Of a stretch of 64,000 bases of DNA, positions 45,786-56,570 are shown one piece after another (the first letter of the stretch is position 1; each line of letters starts with the position of its first letter). The translations under genes were made by a program, and so were the position numbers. Source of the DNA: Uranotaenia lowii (lineage: Eukaryota > Arthropoda > Insecta > Diptera > Culicidae). The stretch spans positions 322,645,906 to 322,709,905 of the forward strand of contig NC_073692.1 of NCBI RefSeq assembly GCF_029784155.1, written 5' to 3'. The notes under the pieces are model-generated. The model was given only the letters and a program-made list of their open reading frames with translations, was not told the origin of the DNA and did not search any database.

Positions 45786-48500
45786 CCGAGAATTCAAACA
45801 GCTGTACTTTTCAATCACTTCTCCGAATTTCACAAACTTGACCCTGATGAATTACTTGAAGTGATGAGTTTTAGTTTGTAGAACTTTATTTTCCGCCAAA
45901 AACAAAGAATTATGAGATTTTTATCGAAGAAGAGATTGTGTGTAAAAAATTATGAGTTCTCTATTTGATTTAAGAGCCAAATACGAATTTAAAGTATTTA
46001 TGAAAACTGTTTCAATATAAAGTAATTGGCTCTTTTTTCGTTAGAGATTTAAATTCATCTCCAGGAATCATAAACTACATTTATCTGCAACTATCATAAA
46101 AGGAAACAAAATATACTTTTCCCGAGGTAAAAAAATTTGAAAGCTGATTTTAACTGTATGCAAAATAATAATTTTTCCTATCAGTTCTTGTTTTCAGTAT
46201 AACTTTTGAAAATACAAGATAAAAAATTTTGCATTTTTTAGCAAAAGTGTAAAATATAAAAGATCTAAAAGATTTTTTAAACGTAATTATCAATTTCCCT
46301 GAAAATTATAAGTATTTATCGAGACTTCTGGGTGAAAAAAATAAAGAAGTAAGTGTTCCTTTCTGTAAAATACGGAAATTTTGAAAACATTTCAACCCAA
46401 ATCAATCTTGCATGTTTTAATGCACAAGTGAAAATGATTTTCAGCCTTTAACAAAATTGTGAAACAGAAAAAAATTTCCAGTATCAAATGCTTAACTAAA
46501 CAAACCTTCCTTTTGTGATATTGGCAATAGTTCTAATGTTATCTTTTCAATTTTCGGAAAAAAATGTCAAAATTATTTTTTCATATCGTTGTATCTTTGG
46601 AACAAGATTATCTAGACAATATCTGTATGGCTTTTTTCCAGGAATTTGAAATTTTGTAACATTTTTCCCTAAAATCTCTAATCCCTTAAAAAAAGAGTTT
46701 TTTTAAAACCCCCTTTTAAAACCTTTGAAACCTATGGAATTCTAGAAAATTCCTTTGAAATGCAGTTATCTATTCAAATATTTCGAAGAAACCTTATTGT
46801 TCACAGTAAAATTTTAGATACAATCTTGTTTTTGTTGAAAATCACAAATGGTACTTTTCTTATTTCGGGCCCTTTTTTCATATTTTTGGGTCTAAACGCA
46901 AATTGCTATGTTCAAAAAAAGTAAACTTATGCTTGATTTATTCGTAAAACAATTCAAAACAAATTGTAGAAGAAAATTTTGGTGATTTTCTATCATTCAT
47001 ATTTTATCAAGCAAAACACATAGTGATACTATTCTTATTTCGGTCACTGTATTCCATTCGTTTCAGTACAATTAAAATTGAAAATTTTGCTTTACAATCA
47101 AGGGCCAATCAATTTAAATTAAGCATCATACTTCAGAAAATGATTTTGATATTCCTAAGCAATTAAAAAATCAAATTCATAATTTTCAACAAGAACTGTG
47201 TTTTGAAATTGAAAATAATATTTTTTTTTAATTAAAAAATAAAACGCAATTTTCATATCACGATTCAGTAAAATACTCCTACGAGGAATCCTATCACTGT
47301 TATTTTTGTTTGTTGATTAATTTATCGGTCATATCGGAGTAAAGTTAGATACTAAGGTAGTTAAATAATGCAATATCAGAGTCTTACAATCAGTCAGAAA
47401 TTCATAGCAATAATTAACTTACACTTGTTTCAAACGTTATTTGCAAAAAAAAAATGCAAATGAATTATGCCGAAACGTCGGATGTAGTATAAAACCTCAT
47501 TTTTTCATCTTATAAAGACTGAAAACGACGGAAATATTTACATCATAAAAAAATCGTTCAACAAAAAAAGTTTCCTCTACATTTTGATATCGAGTAAAAA
47601 ATGATGAAATCTAACAGTTTTGTATTACAAATAAAATAATGAGACTTCAAATAATTCAATGGTGTAAAGTTTGTAGAAATTGGTTTAGTATTTCCTGAGA
47701 TACAAAGCGCAAGATCTGGCGTTCCCTTTATTTTTTCTAGACGGTAAAACCAAAAACTGACGTTGGTATTCCAGTGTAAAAGGAGACTTGATTCTTCATT
47801 CAGGGTGTCCTAAGCCTTGTCAAAAATGAAGCAAAATTTAAAGACAGATAGTTCATGGACTATTTTTGGTCATATTAGATCCCATTTCACAGTCAGTCAG
47901 TCCAAGGAATTTTAAAAGTTTTTCTATTCGCCTTAGTAATTGCATATTTAATGGTGCAATTTTCTAATTTTTAAAAACACGCACTTTTTTGAGTTCTTTT
48001 AATCAGTTAGTTATTGGATACATATAGTTATTGAATGGATATTTATAATTTCGTGCTTAGCATATATTAAGATCAGTTGAGAAGAAAAATATATCTATTT
48101 GAACTCTAAGGATAAACCGAACCGGAACCCATTTCGGAAAATTCAATCTTAAAACTGAGTGATAACTATTGATTTCAAAATATGGCATTATGGAGGTATT
48201 TTACATTATATTTAAACGATTGACATATAGGAATAATTATTTTAAACATTTTTATGTGAAAAAAATTCTTCAAGTCACATTTTATTATATTCTTCAAACA
48301 AAAAGTGCAATAACGTCAAAAAATTGGTTTTATTAATGTTTTGAGGTGACCAGTAAGTTGTTTTGAACTATTTAGCAAATTTTCTAGATCATTTGATCTT
48401 TGTAGGACATTACATTTTCGAGATATCTCTAAGGAATCAATTATCCCCAGGAATCTAATACCTTTACTTATTCTTCCCTACTTATTTGGTATTTTGAATT
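45786..48500. other. non-genic AT-rich stretch
   Basis: About 2.7 kb with no coding frame, TIR pair or array that I can recognise. Confidence 0.4.
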
Positions 48501-48539
48501 TACAAACACCATTTTACATCACGAATTAACGGCACGGTC

Positions 48540-49456
48540 AAGGAATGGGACAAAATTCTGCTGTTCAATTGTCCCCCACCACGCATATACGGGCTCCCGA
48601 AAACACACAAAGGAAACCGACCACTTCGCCCAGTGGTCTCATCCGTAGGCTCTGCTCCATACCGCTTGGCCCAATGCCTCGCCAACATCCTCCAAAAGGT
48701 GGTAGGGAAAACCGAATACCATGTTCGTAGCAGCTTCGACTTTGCAGAAAAGATCAGCAAAATTCAGATCCCGGAGGGTTGCGTCTTATTTTCTCTCGAC
48801 ATCGTGTCGCTCTACACGACATCCCAGTACAAGACACATACGAACTAATCAAACAAAAATGGGGAGAAATAAGTCGCCACACAAACATCCCGTGGCTCGA
48901 CTTCTTGCGCGCACTCCAAATCGTGCTGGACGCATCTTTTTTCCAGTACAATGGAAAGATGTACAAGCAAATATTTGGGGTTGGGATGGGCTCACCACTG
49001 AGCGGAGTTATGGCGAATATTCTATTAGAACACCTTGAGGAGGTAGTCATCACTGAACTGAAGACCAAAGGAATCAATCTTATCATCTACAAACGCTACG
49101 TTGATGACTGCCTTCTCATTTCTGAAGAAAAAAGAATTGATGAAATCCAAAACGAATTTAACAAACCCTTCGAGAGCATAAAATTCACAGTGGAAAAAGA
49201 AACAAACTGTTCTATTCGCTTCTTAGACATGACTCTCACCAGAAAAAACAACAAAATAAACAAGCATTGGTTCACAAAACAAACGAACGGACGATACCTA
49301 GATTTCTCATCCGCCAGTCCCCATGCGCACGAAATGAACACAGCCATTGCTTTAATTGATCGCGCACTAAAACTGACTGACGTAGAAGAAAGGGTAAAAG
49401 CATCCAGAATGTCAAAGGAATCCTTCTTTCCAATAACTATCCAGACAGTTTTATAA
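48540..49456 (+). pseudogene. Penelope-like reverse transcriptase, frameshifted
   Basis: Read across two frames. First: IYGLPKTHKGNRPLRPVVS (the LPKTHK motif near the fingers) and VLFSLDIVSLYT (motif A Asp). After a one-base loss near 48820, DIPVQDTYELI, then GVGMGSPLSGVMANILLEHLE (motif B), YKRYVDDCLLI (YVDD, motif C), NCSIRFLDMTLTR and NGRYLDFSSASPHAH. A second one-base loss near 49430 and the following 41-bp duplication cut it from the endonuclease. Catalytic residues are intact but the protein is not continuous. Confidence 0.87.
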
Positions 49457-49460
49457 ACAA

Positions 49461-49542
49461 CATTTTGAAAACAAGAACAGATGCAATTTATAACTAAACC
49501 ACATTTTGAAAACAAGAACAGATGCAATTTATAACTCGCTAC
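49461..49542 (+). repeat. 41-bp tandem duplication inside the Penelope-like element
   Basis: CATTTTGAAAACAAGAACAG and the next 16 bases occur at 49461 and 49502, period 41. Since 41 is not a multiple of 3, the duplication shifts the frame and exposes a TAA after the first copy. Confidence 0.95.
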
Positions 49543-50255
49543 AATACGAAAACCGAGACACTCAAATGGGTAGATATGCTTCCTTAACATACATCCCCCA
49601 TTTGAGTGAAAAAATGAGCAAAATACTACGAAAACACGACATCATTGCTTCATCAAAACCCGTGAACAAGATCAAAAATTGCATCTTCTCCAAGCTCAAA
49701 GATGAAATCCCAAAAATGAAGCAAACACAAGTGGTTTACGAAGTCCCGTGCGAATACGGCCGTGTATATTGTGGACAAACCTCCCAAACTATTGAAAAAC
49801 GCATCAAAAACCACAAATATAGTTTTAAACCGAATGCCTCCACAACCGGCCTAACACAACATGTGGTGGAAAACCATCACACGTTCAACTACAACGATGT
49901 CAGGATTCTGGAAAAAATGAGCGGTGACAACAAGAGGAAAACTGCGGAAACTCTGCATATAAAATTGAGAGGAGAGAAGGCAAGCAACATACAGAGAGAC
50001 GCAATAGAAATTTCCTCGATATACAACCAGACGGCGGCAACGCTATTCAAACCGTATGGAGCACATCTCTCAGATTTCCCCTTTGTTTCCCCTCGTTTTG
50101 ACAGATTTAAGCTTTTTTCCTCAGATTTAAGCTTTCGTCTCCTATCTTCTCAAGGTAAAAAAAGCTCAAATCTGAGGAAAAAAAGCTTAAAAACGAGATT
50201 CACGACCACTTATTTAAAAGATGTTGGTCACACGATACATAGACAAATCGTGTAA
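49509..50255 (+). CDS. GIY-YIG endonuclease domain of Penelope-like element
   Basis: About 248 codons are open. The fold's signature appears as VVYEVPCEYGRVYCGQTSQT (GIY-YIG in the variant form V-Y-x(10)-V-Y-C-G), followed by TIEKRIKNHKYSF (Arg and His of the active site) and TGLTQHVVENHHTFNY. The enzyme nicks target DNA to start reverse transcription. The open frame has no proper ATG; it is the downstream half of the RT-endonuclease protein, separated by the duplication. The C-terminal 70 residues are Ser/Lys/Phe-rich and may include 3' DNA read through by chance. Confidence 0.85.
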   Translation, partial: KTRTDAIYNSLQYENRDTQMGRYASLTYIPHLSEKMSKILRKHDIIASSKPVNKIKNCIFSKLKDEIPKMKQTQVVYEVPCEYGRVYCGQTSQTIEKRIKNHKYSFKPNASTTGLTQHVVENHHTFNYNDVRILEKMSGDNKRKTAETLHIKLRGEKASNIQRDAIEISSIYNQTAATLFKPYGAHLSDFPFVSPRFDRFKLFSSDLSFRLLSSQGKKSSNLRKKSLKTRFTTTYLKDVGHTIHRQIV

Positions 50256-50570
50256 CGTTGCAGCCATCTGTATACAACGCGCTAATCAAGAAGCTGAGAG
50301 AGACACCACAATTTAAAAGAGCGAACAAACCCAAAACGCAACCGACGACGAACCAATCAGGAATGCACTCGATGACATCATCACTGGACGATGGCTGACC
50401 AGGAGCAATTAGCTGACGTCGATTTTAAAAATCGTGAGACGGCCGTTGAGGAAACACCCGGCAAAAAAGTTTGTGAGTTTCAATTTCCGAGTGCACAGTG
50501 CATTGACAAATTCAAAAGTATAATTTGTAATTAATTTCATCTTTTAATTTTACTTAATAAATATAGTTTT

Positions 50571-50632
50571 ACTGAGGATGGCCGAAAGTTAAGTAGGCCG
50601 AAAACGTTAAAAAACAGCATTTTTATTGCGTC
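50571..50632 (+). ncRNA. hammerhead-ribozyme-like core in Penelope 3' region
   Basis: CTGAGGA (50572-50578) fits the CUGANGA core. GGCC (50580-50583) can pair with GGCC (50596-50599) as stem II. GAAA follows at 50600-50603, and a GCGTC that could supply the cleavage-site UC lies at 50628-50632. Penelope-like elements are known to carry hammerhead motifs. Stem III needs a bulge and stem I does not pair well here, so this is probably a decayed or only partly recognised copy. Confidence 0.4.
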
Positions 50633-50639
50633 TTGCGCT

Positions 50640-51070
50640 CACCGAAAAATATCAATCAAAAAAGATTATAATGAAATTGAATCCGGTTGTTCCACTTACT
50701 AATGTTTAGAGATATTTTTCGTTCTCGAGAAAAAAAAATGCGATAATTTTCGATAATTTTCAATCCTCTCTCTGCGAAACACAAGGTTCCAGATTTTATT
50801 TCCAAAATCTACAAACCATGATAAACTATTATACCTGTTACGTACCGCATTATCTAATATTTGAATGGTCCCTTACTATAGTAACGCCAGAAAACTGACG
50901 GTTACACAAGCTATTCGTTCAAGGTTCTGTCAATCAACACCTCACAGTTATTAAATACTCATCAATGTTATGCTTGGAGAATAACTTGAATCTGATACCA
51001 TGAGTGTTTGCTTTCATACAAGGTACTTGTAAGAGTGACTAAGCAAAACTATCTCTCATTTATACTTAGC
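50640..51070. other. intergenic region upstream of gene D
   Basis: AT-rich, no element recognised; likely contains regulatory DNA for gene D. Confidence 0.4.
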
Positions 51071-51072
51071 TT

Positions 51073-51109
51073 CATAAATAAAAACACACTAAGCTTGAAA
51101 AATTCAGTC
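51073..51109 (+). promoter_or_regulatory. predicted core promoter of HAO gene D
   Basis: A TATA-like CATAAATAAAA (51073-51083) precedes the consensus arthropod initiator TCAGTC (51104-51109, A+1 at 51106) by about 30 bp. The start codon follows 76 nt after the predicted start point. Confidence 0.55.
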
Positions 51110-51181
51110 CGGGATCGAAAGTATCCCGAAGCGGTTCAAAAGCATTGCATTCAAGCTTCATTTTAAAATATTTGGATTAAA

Positions 51182-52401
51182 ATGTCGAGCCCTCTAGTGT
51201 CGGTTGAAGATTACGAGAAGCGTGCCGCGGAGATTATCCCAGCAGGGTCGTTTGATTACTTCCGGTGTGGCGCTGGCGATGAGCTTACCTTGGGGCTGAA
51301 TCGTTCTTGTTTCGAACGTATCCGGATTCGAACTCGGGTACTTCGTAGTGGATCCAAGCGTGATATGAAGGTCACCCTCTTTGGAGAGGAGCTTGCTATG
51401 CCGATTGGAATTGCTCCCTCGGCCATGCAGCAGATCACTCATCCCGAGGGTGAAGTAGGGAATGCTCGAGCTGCGGCCAGTCGAGGTGTAGTGTATACTC
51501 TTAGCACCGTGGCAACGTACTCTCTTGAGCAGGTTGCAGCCGAAACGCCAGGATCGCCAAAGTGGTTTCAGTTGTATATTTTTAAAGATCGCACTCTCAC
51601 GGAGTCTCTGGTTCGGCGGGCGGAGAAAGCTGGCTTCAAGGCCATCGTACTGACGGTTGATGCCCCGATGTTCGGGATTAGAAGAGCGATTATGAGGAAC
51701 AAATTTTCCCTGCCACCTCATTTGGTGTGAGTCTATTTAAATTTTTCCCAGAGGATAATCAATAAAATGATGATTGTTTTCATAACAGAATAAGAAATTT
51801 GGAAGGTCACCTACCTCCCGTTAAACAGGGCCAGGACGCACCGAATATCCAGGACTACATGTCCGGACAGCTGGATCCGACGTTGTCCTGGGACGATGTG
51901 AAGTGGTTGCAGAATTTTACCAAACTTCCGGTGATTGTGAAAGGAATCCTGTCTAAAGAAGATGCTATCTTGGCAGCCGACGCTGGAGTTCAAGGAATTT
52001 GGGTTTCCAATCATGGCGCAAGACAACTGGACTCGGTGCCTGCAACGGTATGTGTTTAAAAAAATGTTGAATCAAGAGGATTACAAAACTTGATCAATTT
52101 TCAGATTGAAGCTCTTCCAGAAATAGCGGCTGCCGTTGGGGATCGTACCACAATCTTTATGGATGGTGGAATAAACGAGGGAACGGATGTTTTCAAAGCT
52201 CTGGCGTTGGGTGCGAAAATGGTTTTCATTGGGAAGCCCGCCCTGTGGGGACTGGCCGTTGATGGACAGCAGGGAGTGGAAAATGTGCTGGACATTCTCA
52301 GAAAGGAACTGGACCTGGCAATGGCGTTTACCGGATGTCAGAAAGTGGCGGATATCGGTCGATGTCATGTGGCCCATGAGTCGGAATATTATAAATTTTA
52401 G
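51182..52401 (+). CDS. HAO1: (S)-2-hydroxy-acid oxidase (glycolate oxidase), gene D
   Basis: Three exons, 51182-51726, 51789-52047 and 52105-52401, with introns of 62 nt (phase 2) and 57 nt (phase 0), give 366 residues, the normal family length. The enzyme oxidises glycolate and related L-2-hydroxy acids with FMN and O2, yielding 2-oxo acids and H2O2. Key residues are all present and nearly in human numbering: FDYF (Tyr26), QLYI (Tyr132), TVD (Asp160), GIR (Arg167), VKG (Lys233), SNHGARQLD (His257, Arg260), then MDGGINEGTDVFKALALGAK for FMN phosphate. The C-terminus is EYYKF, not an SKL-type peroxisomal signal; human HAO1 ends in SKI. The first intron is absent from the paralogs. This is the only fully canonical oxidase in the cluster. 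Confidence 0.95.
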
Positions 52402-52519
52402 ATTTCATTGGTCGGCAGTTTTTGTATTTTATTTACAGAATTTTCTAAACGTTGTTTTGAGTTTTGTTGGAATGGTTGCGGAAAAAAGAATATTCTTGAA
52501 CTTGAATAATTTGGAACAT

Positions 52520-53700
52520 TAAAGTCTGCTTCATTTAATATTGGAACAAATTCTTTTGCTCATTGTGGCGCTCCTAGTGGACGGATTTGGAAACTTTTTT
52601 CACCCACGTGTCGGGAAATTTATTACCTTTCACCATGTGTTTATGTCATAACACCAAACGATAGCATTTTGTAAACAACCGCCATGGAAGCCGAAAGGAG
52701 AGATCAAATTGTGCACAGTTTTCTTGAAAATCCATTGTTGTCGGCATCGAAGCTAGCTAAATAGCTTAAAATGCCAAGAAATACCGTATGGCGTGTTATC
52801 AAGCAGTACAAGGAAACATTGACGACGGCTCGGAAGCCGCATTCGAAGCGTCGGAGTGGAACTGTCGACCGGAAACTGCGTGGGAAAGTCATCAAGGCCG
52901 TCAAGAGGAATCCCAATCTTTCAGACCGCGATTTGGCCAATAAGTTCCAGGCCGCTCACAGTACGGTGCGACGAATTCGTCTCCGGGAAGGAATAAGGTC
53001 ATTCCGAGCCGAACTTTGGGCAAATCCCAGGTCAAAAATTTTATTTGGCGACGGCTCGGGGGGATGTACCTGCAAAATTTAAGTTCGTGTTTGCGTATAA
53101 ATTCGCCCGCAAGTACATGATTTGGCAGGGGATATGCAGTTGTGGACAGAAAACCAAAGTCTTTCTCACTGACAAGACAATGACATCAGAAGTCTACAAA
53201 AAAGAGTGCCTACAGAAACGGATTCTGCCGTTTATTCGTGCCCACGACCGTCCAGTAATGTTTTGGCCGGACCTCGCAAGCTGCCATTACAGCAAAACGG
53301 TTATGGAATGGTACGCAACGAACGGGGTCAGCGTAATACCGAAGGACCTCAACCCCCCAAACTGCCCCCAGTTCCGGCCGATAGAGAAATACTGGGCAAT
53401 CACGAAGCGGAGGCTTAAGGCAAAGGGAAAACTTGCTAGGAACATGACTCAAATGAAGAACTGGTGGAATCAAATCGCCAAAACGGTGGACGAAAAGGGT
53501 GTGCGCCGCCTAATGTGCCGTATTACGGGAAAAGTACGAGAATTTCTTCGAAACAGCAATGAATATTTTTTTTAATTTTTTTTTTATGAAAGAGTAAAGA
53601 AAATGCTACATTTGTATGAAAAACAAATTATGAATTCGTTAATAAATGACTGAACTACACGCAATTGTTTGTGTTCCAATATTAAATGAAGCAGACTTTA
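52520..53700 (+). mobile_element. ITmD37E-like Tc1/mariner transposon, internally deleted
   Basis: Element 52522-53698 (1,177 bp) between TA dinucleotides. Terminal repeats AAGTCTGCTTCATTTAATAT and ATATTAAATGAAGCAGACTT match perfectly. It contains a broken transposase in the plus direction and lies about 120 bp after the stop of gene D. Perfect TIRs suggest recent insertion or recent mobilisation in trans. Confidence 0.93.
52684..53575 (+). pseudogene. DD37E transposase, nonsense plus internal deletion
   Basis: Starts MEAERRDQIVHSFLENP at 52684. An in-frame TAG at 52762-52764 replaces what was probably CAG. The helix-turn-helix region continues (MPRNTVWRVIKQYKET, NLSDRDLANKF, STVRRIRLREG). 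Near 53010 a deletion joins this to FGQIPGQKFYLATARGD in another frame, removing the first catalytic Asp. The second frame (to 53575) keeps YMIWQGICSCG, FWPDLASCHYS and RPIEKYW. Exactly 37 residues lie between the Asp of WPD and the Glu of PIE, the DD37E spacing of the mosquito ITmD37E family. Not functional. Confidence 0.9.
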
Positions 53701-55320
53701 TCATAAAACAACGAAAAAGCCACGGTCTCAGGTGCTAAAGGCGATTTCTTAGTTGAAGCTCTCATATTTCCTCATATATCTTCACCTCATCCTTTATCGT
53801 AGCTAGTAAAAATAAAAAGCGCAAAGAATCACGGTTGCCAGTTTATAGGATGACACATAAAAATGTGAAATTTGTCATCTAGGTTCAAAATCCCCCCATG
53901 AGGGTCCAGAAATGCGAAGCGAAATATTTTTTGTGAAACTTGAAATTGGAAATTCTTAATCAAATTCTGATGAAGAAATAAAACGAGTCAAAAGTATCAA
54001 TCTCGATTTCCAAACCTGGAAATCTCATCCCAGATTCACAGTTCGATAACAGTTCCCCAAAAAAAATTCTAGCAATCGTTGATAGCAATTCAATCCCAAA
54101 TATTGAATTCCAATAAAGTTAGGCCAAGCTTGTCAGATGGCCTGAATTTTGCCCAGATTTTTTCACTCGATTCGCAAAATCAAACTAAAATTGAAATAAT
54201 AGAGTACTTAGAATTTTGCATCCTACGCCCAAAATAAGTTTTTTTTTAACAAAATTTGTTAACTAAACATGAACGATGTTTTTTTGGAAGCTTTATATGA
54301 TTCTAAATCGCTTTATGTGTTTCGATAAAACAAAAACAGTTTTAGAAATGTGTTTCTTATTAATATTAATGAGATAATTCCGAAATTCGCCTGGATGATG
54401 GCTGGATTTACCAAGATAAAATATCTATTAAGTTTAAAGTTTATTGTTTTTGATTTTCAGTATGGATCATCGTTAGCACCCTTATTCGAATCTTTGTTTT
54501 GCATTTCAAAATAAAATAATATAGATTTTCCATATTCGAAACTCACAAATTCGGAATATGGAAAAAAAATATTTATAATTCAAACCATTTTTTAGGTTAT
54601 GATTTGAAATTTTTATCTTCAATTTATATGCAGAGTAGAAACATACGAAAGTTTTATGAGTCCAGAGTTGAAAAATCTGAAACAATTTCATCATTCACAA
54701 CTTCAATGAAGAATAAATAATTGAAAAAATCATATTCAAAACCATAAATTCAGAATCAAATAAAAACAGTTATGGTTGATTTAAACTTCGCATTTTGGTT
54801 TTAAATTGATAAGAATTCTTATCTGGAATCTTAGGTTTTGAATTCAGTTTCAAAATTCAGAACTCAGAAAATTAAATTTCGTATTCAGATTCAGCTTAAA
54901 TTTAGTTTTATTATCAAAATTAAGATTCCAGTGTTAGAATAGGGACTCAAATTGCTATTTGATTCAATAAACATTCAAATGATATAAAAGAAGATCTGAA
55001 TTAATTTCAAAAATTTGATATGTGAAAAATCTCGATTTCAATTTTGATAACATGATTCTCTTTTTGGGGCGACTGTTTAGTTAACTTTTAATAGGTTGAT
55101 TCTCGGCTTTCAGTCTCGGCTTTGTGAGACTTAGTTATTTAACTTTTCATATATTTGCTCAAAATTTTCAATTCTGTTTCAAAATCATTAAAATGGTTTT
55201 TCAAAATAAAATTGCAACCTTTTTTATTTTGAAATTTTAATATTTTTTTTTTAATCTGTGTTTTAATCTTTTTAATGACTCTGGATTTCTTTGCTTCATA
55301 AGTTTACAACTTATGCCACA
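53701..55320. other. non-genic AT-rich stretch
   Basis: A short segment at 54125-54175 (AAGCTTGTCAGATGGCCTGA, then GCCCAGATTTTTT) resembles one end of the TAAGGTTGCCAG hAT family and may be a fragment. From 54700 to 55050 phrases such as AATTCAGATTC recur in a low-complexity way. No gene is supported. Confidence 0.4.
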
Positions 55321-55334
55321 ATATTCTTTTATAT

Positions 55335-56100
55335 ATGGAATCTTCTCTGTCCCTTTTTAATGGGGAGAGGAATAGAAACATTTTTTGTTACAAAGTAACG
55401 TCACGGGACACTGATTTTACATTTTCGTTCTCGAATTATTTTTCAAGTTGTGAAAAGAACCCCCTTCCCACTTCTTATATCCCTAATGGAAGGAAGGGTG
55501 GTCTCATAACATCAGAAAAAACACTTTCTGTATATAAATACGATCCCATGTCATATATGACTCCATTCTCGATATACCCTCTCATGCCAAATTTAGTTTC
55601 GTTTGCATTATTAGTTGTCAAGTTATGCTCTAAAATTTGCATTGGAGCCACTTTCCCTACCTATCCCCTACCTGGAAGAAGGGGATGATGACCAAACATT
55701 CCGTGTACTCAAATACACTGTCATGCCAAATTCTGTTCCATTTGCTAGGTTGTATGATTGTTCCCATTTCATACTTGGTTCCATTTGTTAGATAAATTCT
55801 TGGTTTAAGCAAAACAATCGTATGTGAGCTCCCGTATTCTCTAACTGGTCCCCAATTGAAGAAGAAAGAAGTCTCAAATATGCAAATAACCATTTTACGT
55901 ATCCAAATGCTTGCCCATGTCAAAGTTGTTTCCATTTGTTCGATTAGCGCTCGAGTTATGCGAAAATTTGTAAAGAAGTCCCTCTCTCTTCTTCCCATAA
56001 ACCCGCTGGATGGAGGCAGTAATATCAAATATCCATAGAAACATTTCTTGTGCTCAAACACCCTCCGAAGCCAAATTTAAACGTTTACTTGTGGGCTGAA
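55335..56100. repeat. degenerate tandem repeat with CCAAATTT / CCATTTG / CTCGAGTTATG blocks
   Basis: Recurring blocks in the same order, such as GCCAAATTTAGTTTCGTTTG (55587), GCCAAATTCTGTTCCATTTG (55724) and GTTTCCATTTGTTCGATTAG with GCTCGAGTTATGC (55928-55961), separated by C-rich GGAGCC..CCCC or TCCCTCTCTC stretches. The period is roughly 140-190 bp. Open frames through it are not protein-like. Confidence 0.6.
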
Positions 56101-56413
56101 TAGAAGGACGTTCAAATCTGTAATGGAACTTCAAAGTTTCAATAAAACTTAAATTTTGGGCTGAATAAAACCCCATTGATCGTTCCTGAAGGGATGAATA
56201 GTACAGAGTAAGAGTCTTAAGTGGTCTAGATTATTTTGACAATTAAACCTGTTTTTTCTGATATAAAATCGCTTAAGTGGCCGGGAATAATTCGTTATAG
56301 TTTATACCCGCGATACACAAAAAAATCGATATCGGTGCCGAGTTTCCAAGCTTGAAATCTATCTTCAAACATCTACCTCGTGGAATTGTTTACAACCGTC
56401 AACTAGTAAACAA

Positions 56414-56511
56414 CCCAAGTAACATTAAAAGTTTTATAGAAGGCCACTAGATAAAGTTTTGGTTTTATAAGGAGCTTAGAGAGTCTAATAAAACTATCGG
56501 TGCTACTTGGG
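56414..56511. mobile_element. short MITE-like inverted-repeat element
   Basis: A 98-bp element from CCCAAGTAACATTAAAAGTT to AACTATCGGTGCTACTTGGG; outer 10 bases pair almost perfectly (CCCAAGTAAC/GCTACTTGGG). A larger element with similar ends (CCCAAGCAACC) lies at 58532-59416. Target duplication is unclear. Confidence 0.5.
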
Positions 56512-56570
56512 AATTATCCCTTCAGAAAGGAGTTCTCGAATATTTTTGTGAGAAATTATACCAAAAGATA

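Larger units (their letters stand above)
48505..50632 (+). mobile_element. Penelope-like element, 5'-truncated
   Basis: Contains a Penelope-type reverse transcriptase (about 48540-49456), a GIY-YIG endonuclease (49506-50255) and a 3' region to about 50632. RT joined to GIY-YIG defines canonical Penelope-like retroelements. It begins abruptly within the RT N-terminal region, so it is truncated. It lies about 550 bp upstream of gene D, in the same direction. Confidence 0.88.

Noticed and set aside
51194..51721. 175-codon minus-strand open frame over HAO gene D exon 1
   Set aside because: Antisense shadow of a well-supported exon.
19338..52401. Bacterial-style operon or horizontally acquired lactate oxidase genes
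   Set aside because: Spliceosomal introns, TATA/Inr promoters and animal-like HAO residues argue for vertical host genes.
54118..54180. Sixth full copy of the TAAGGTTGCCAG MITE
   Set aside because: Only one end is recognisable, with several mismatches; no partner end or TSD.
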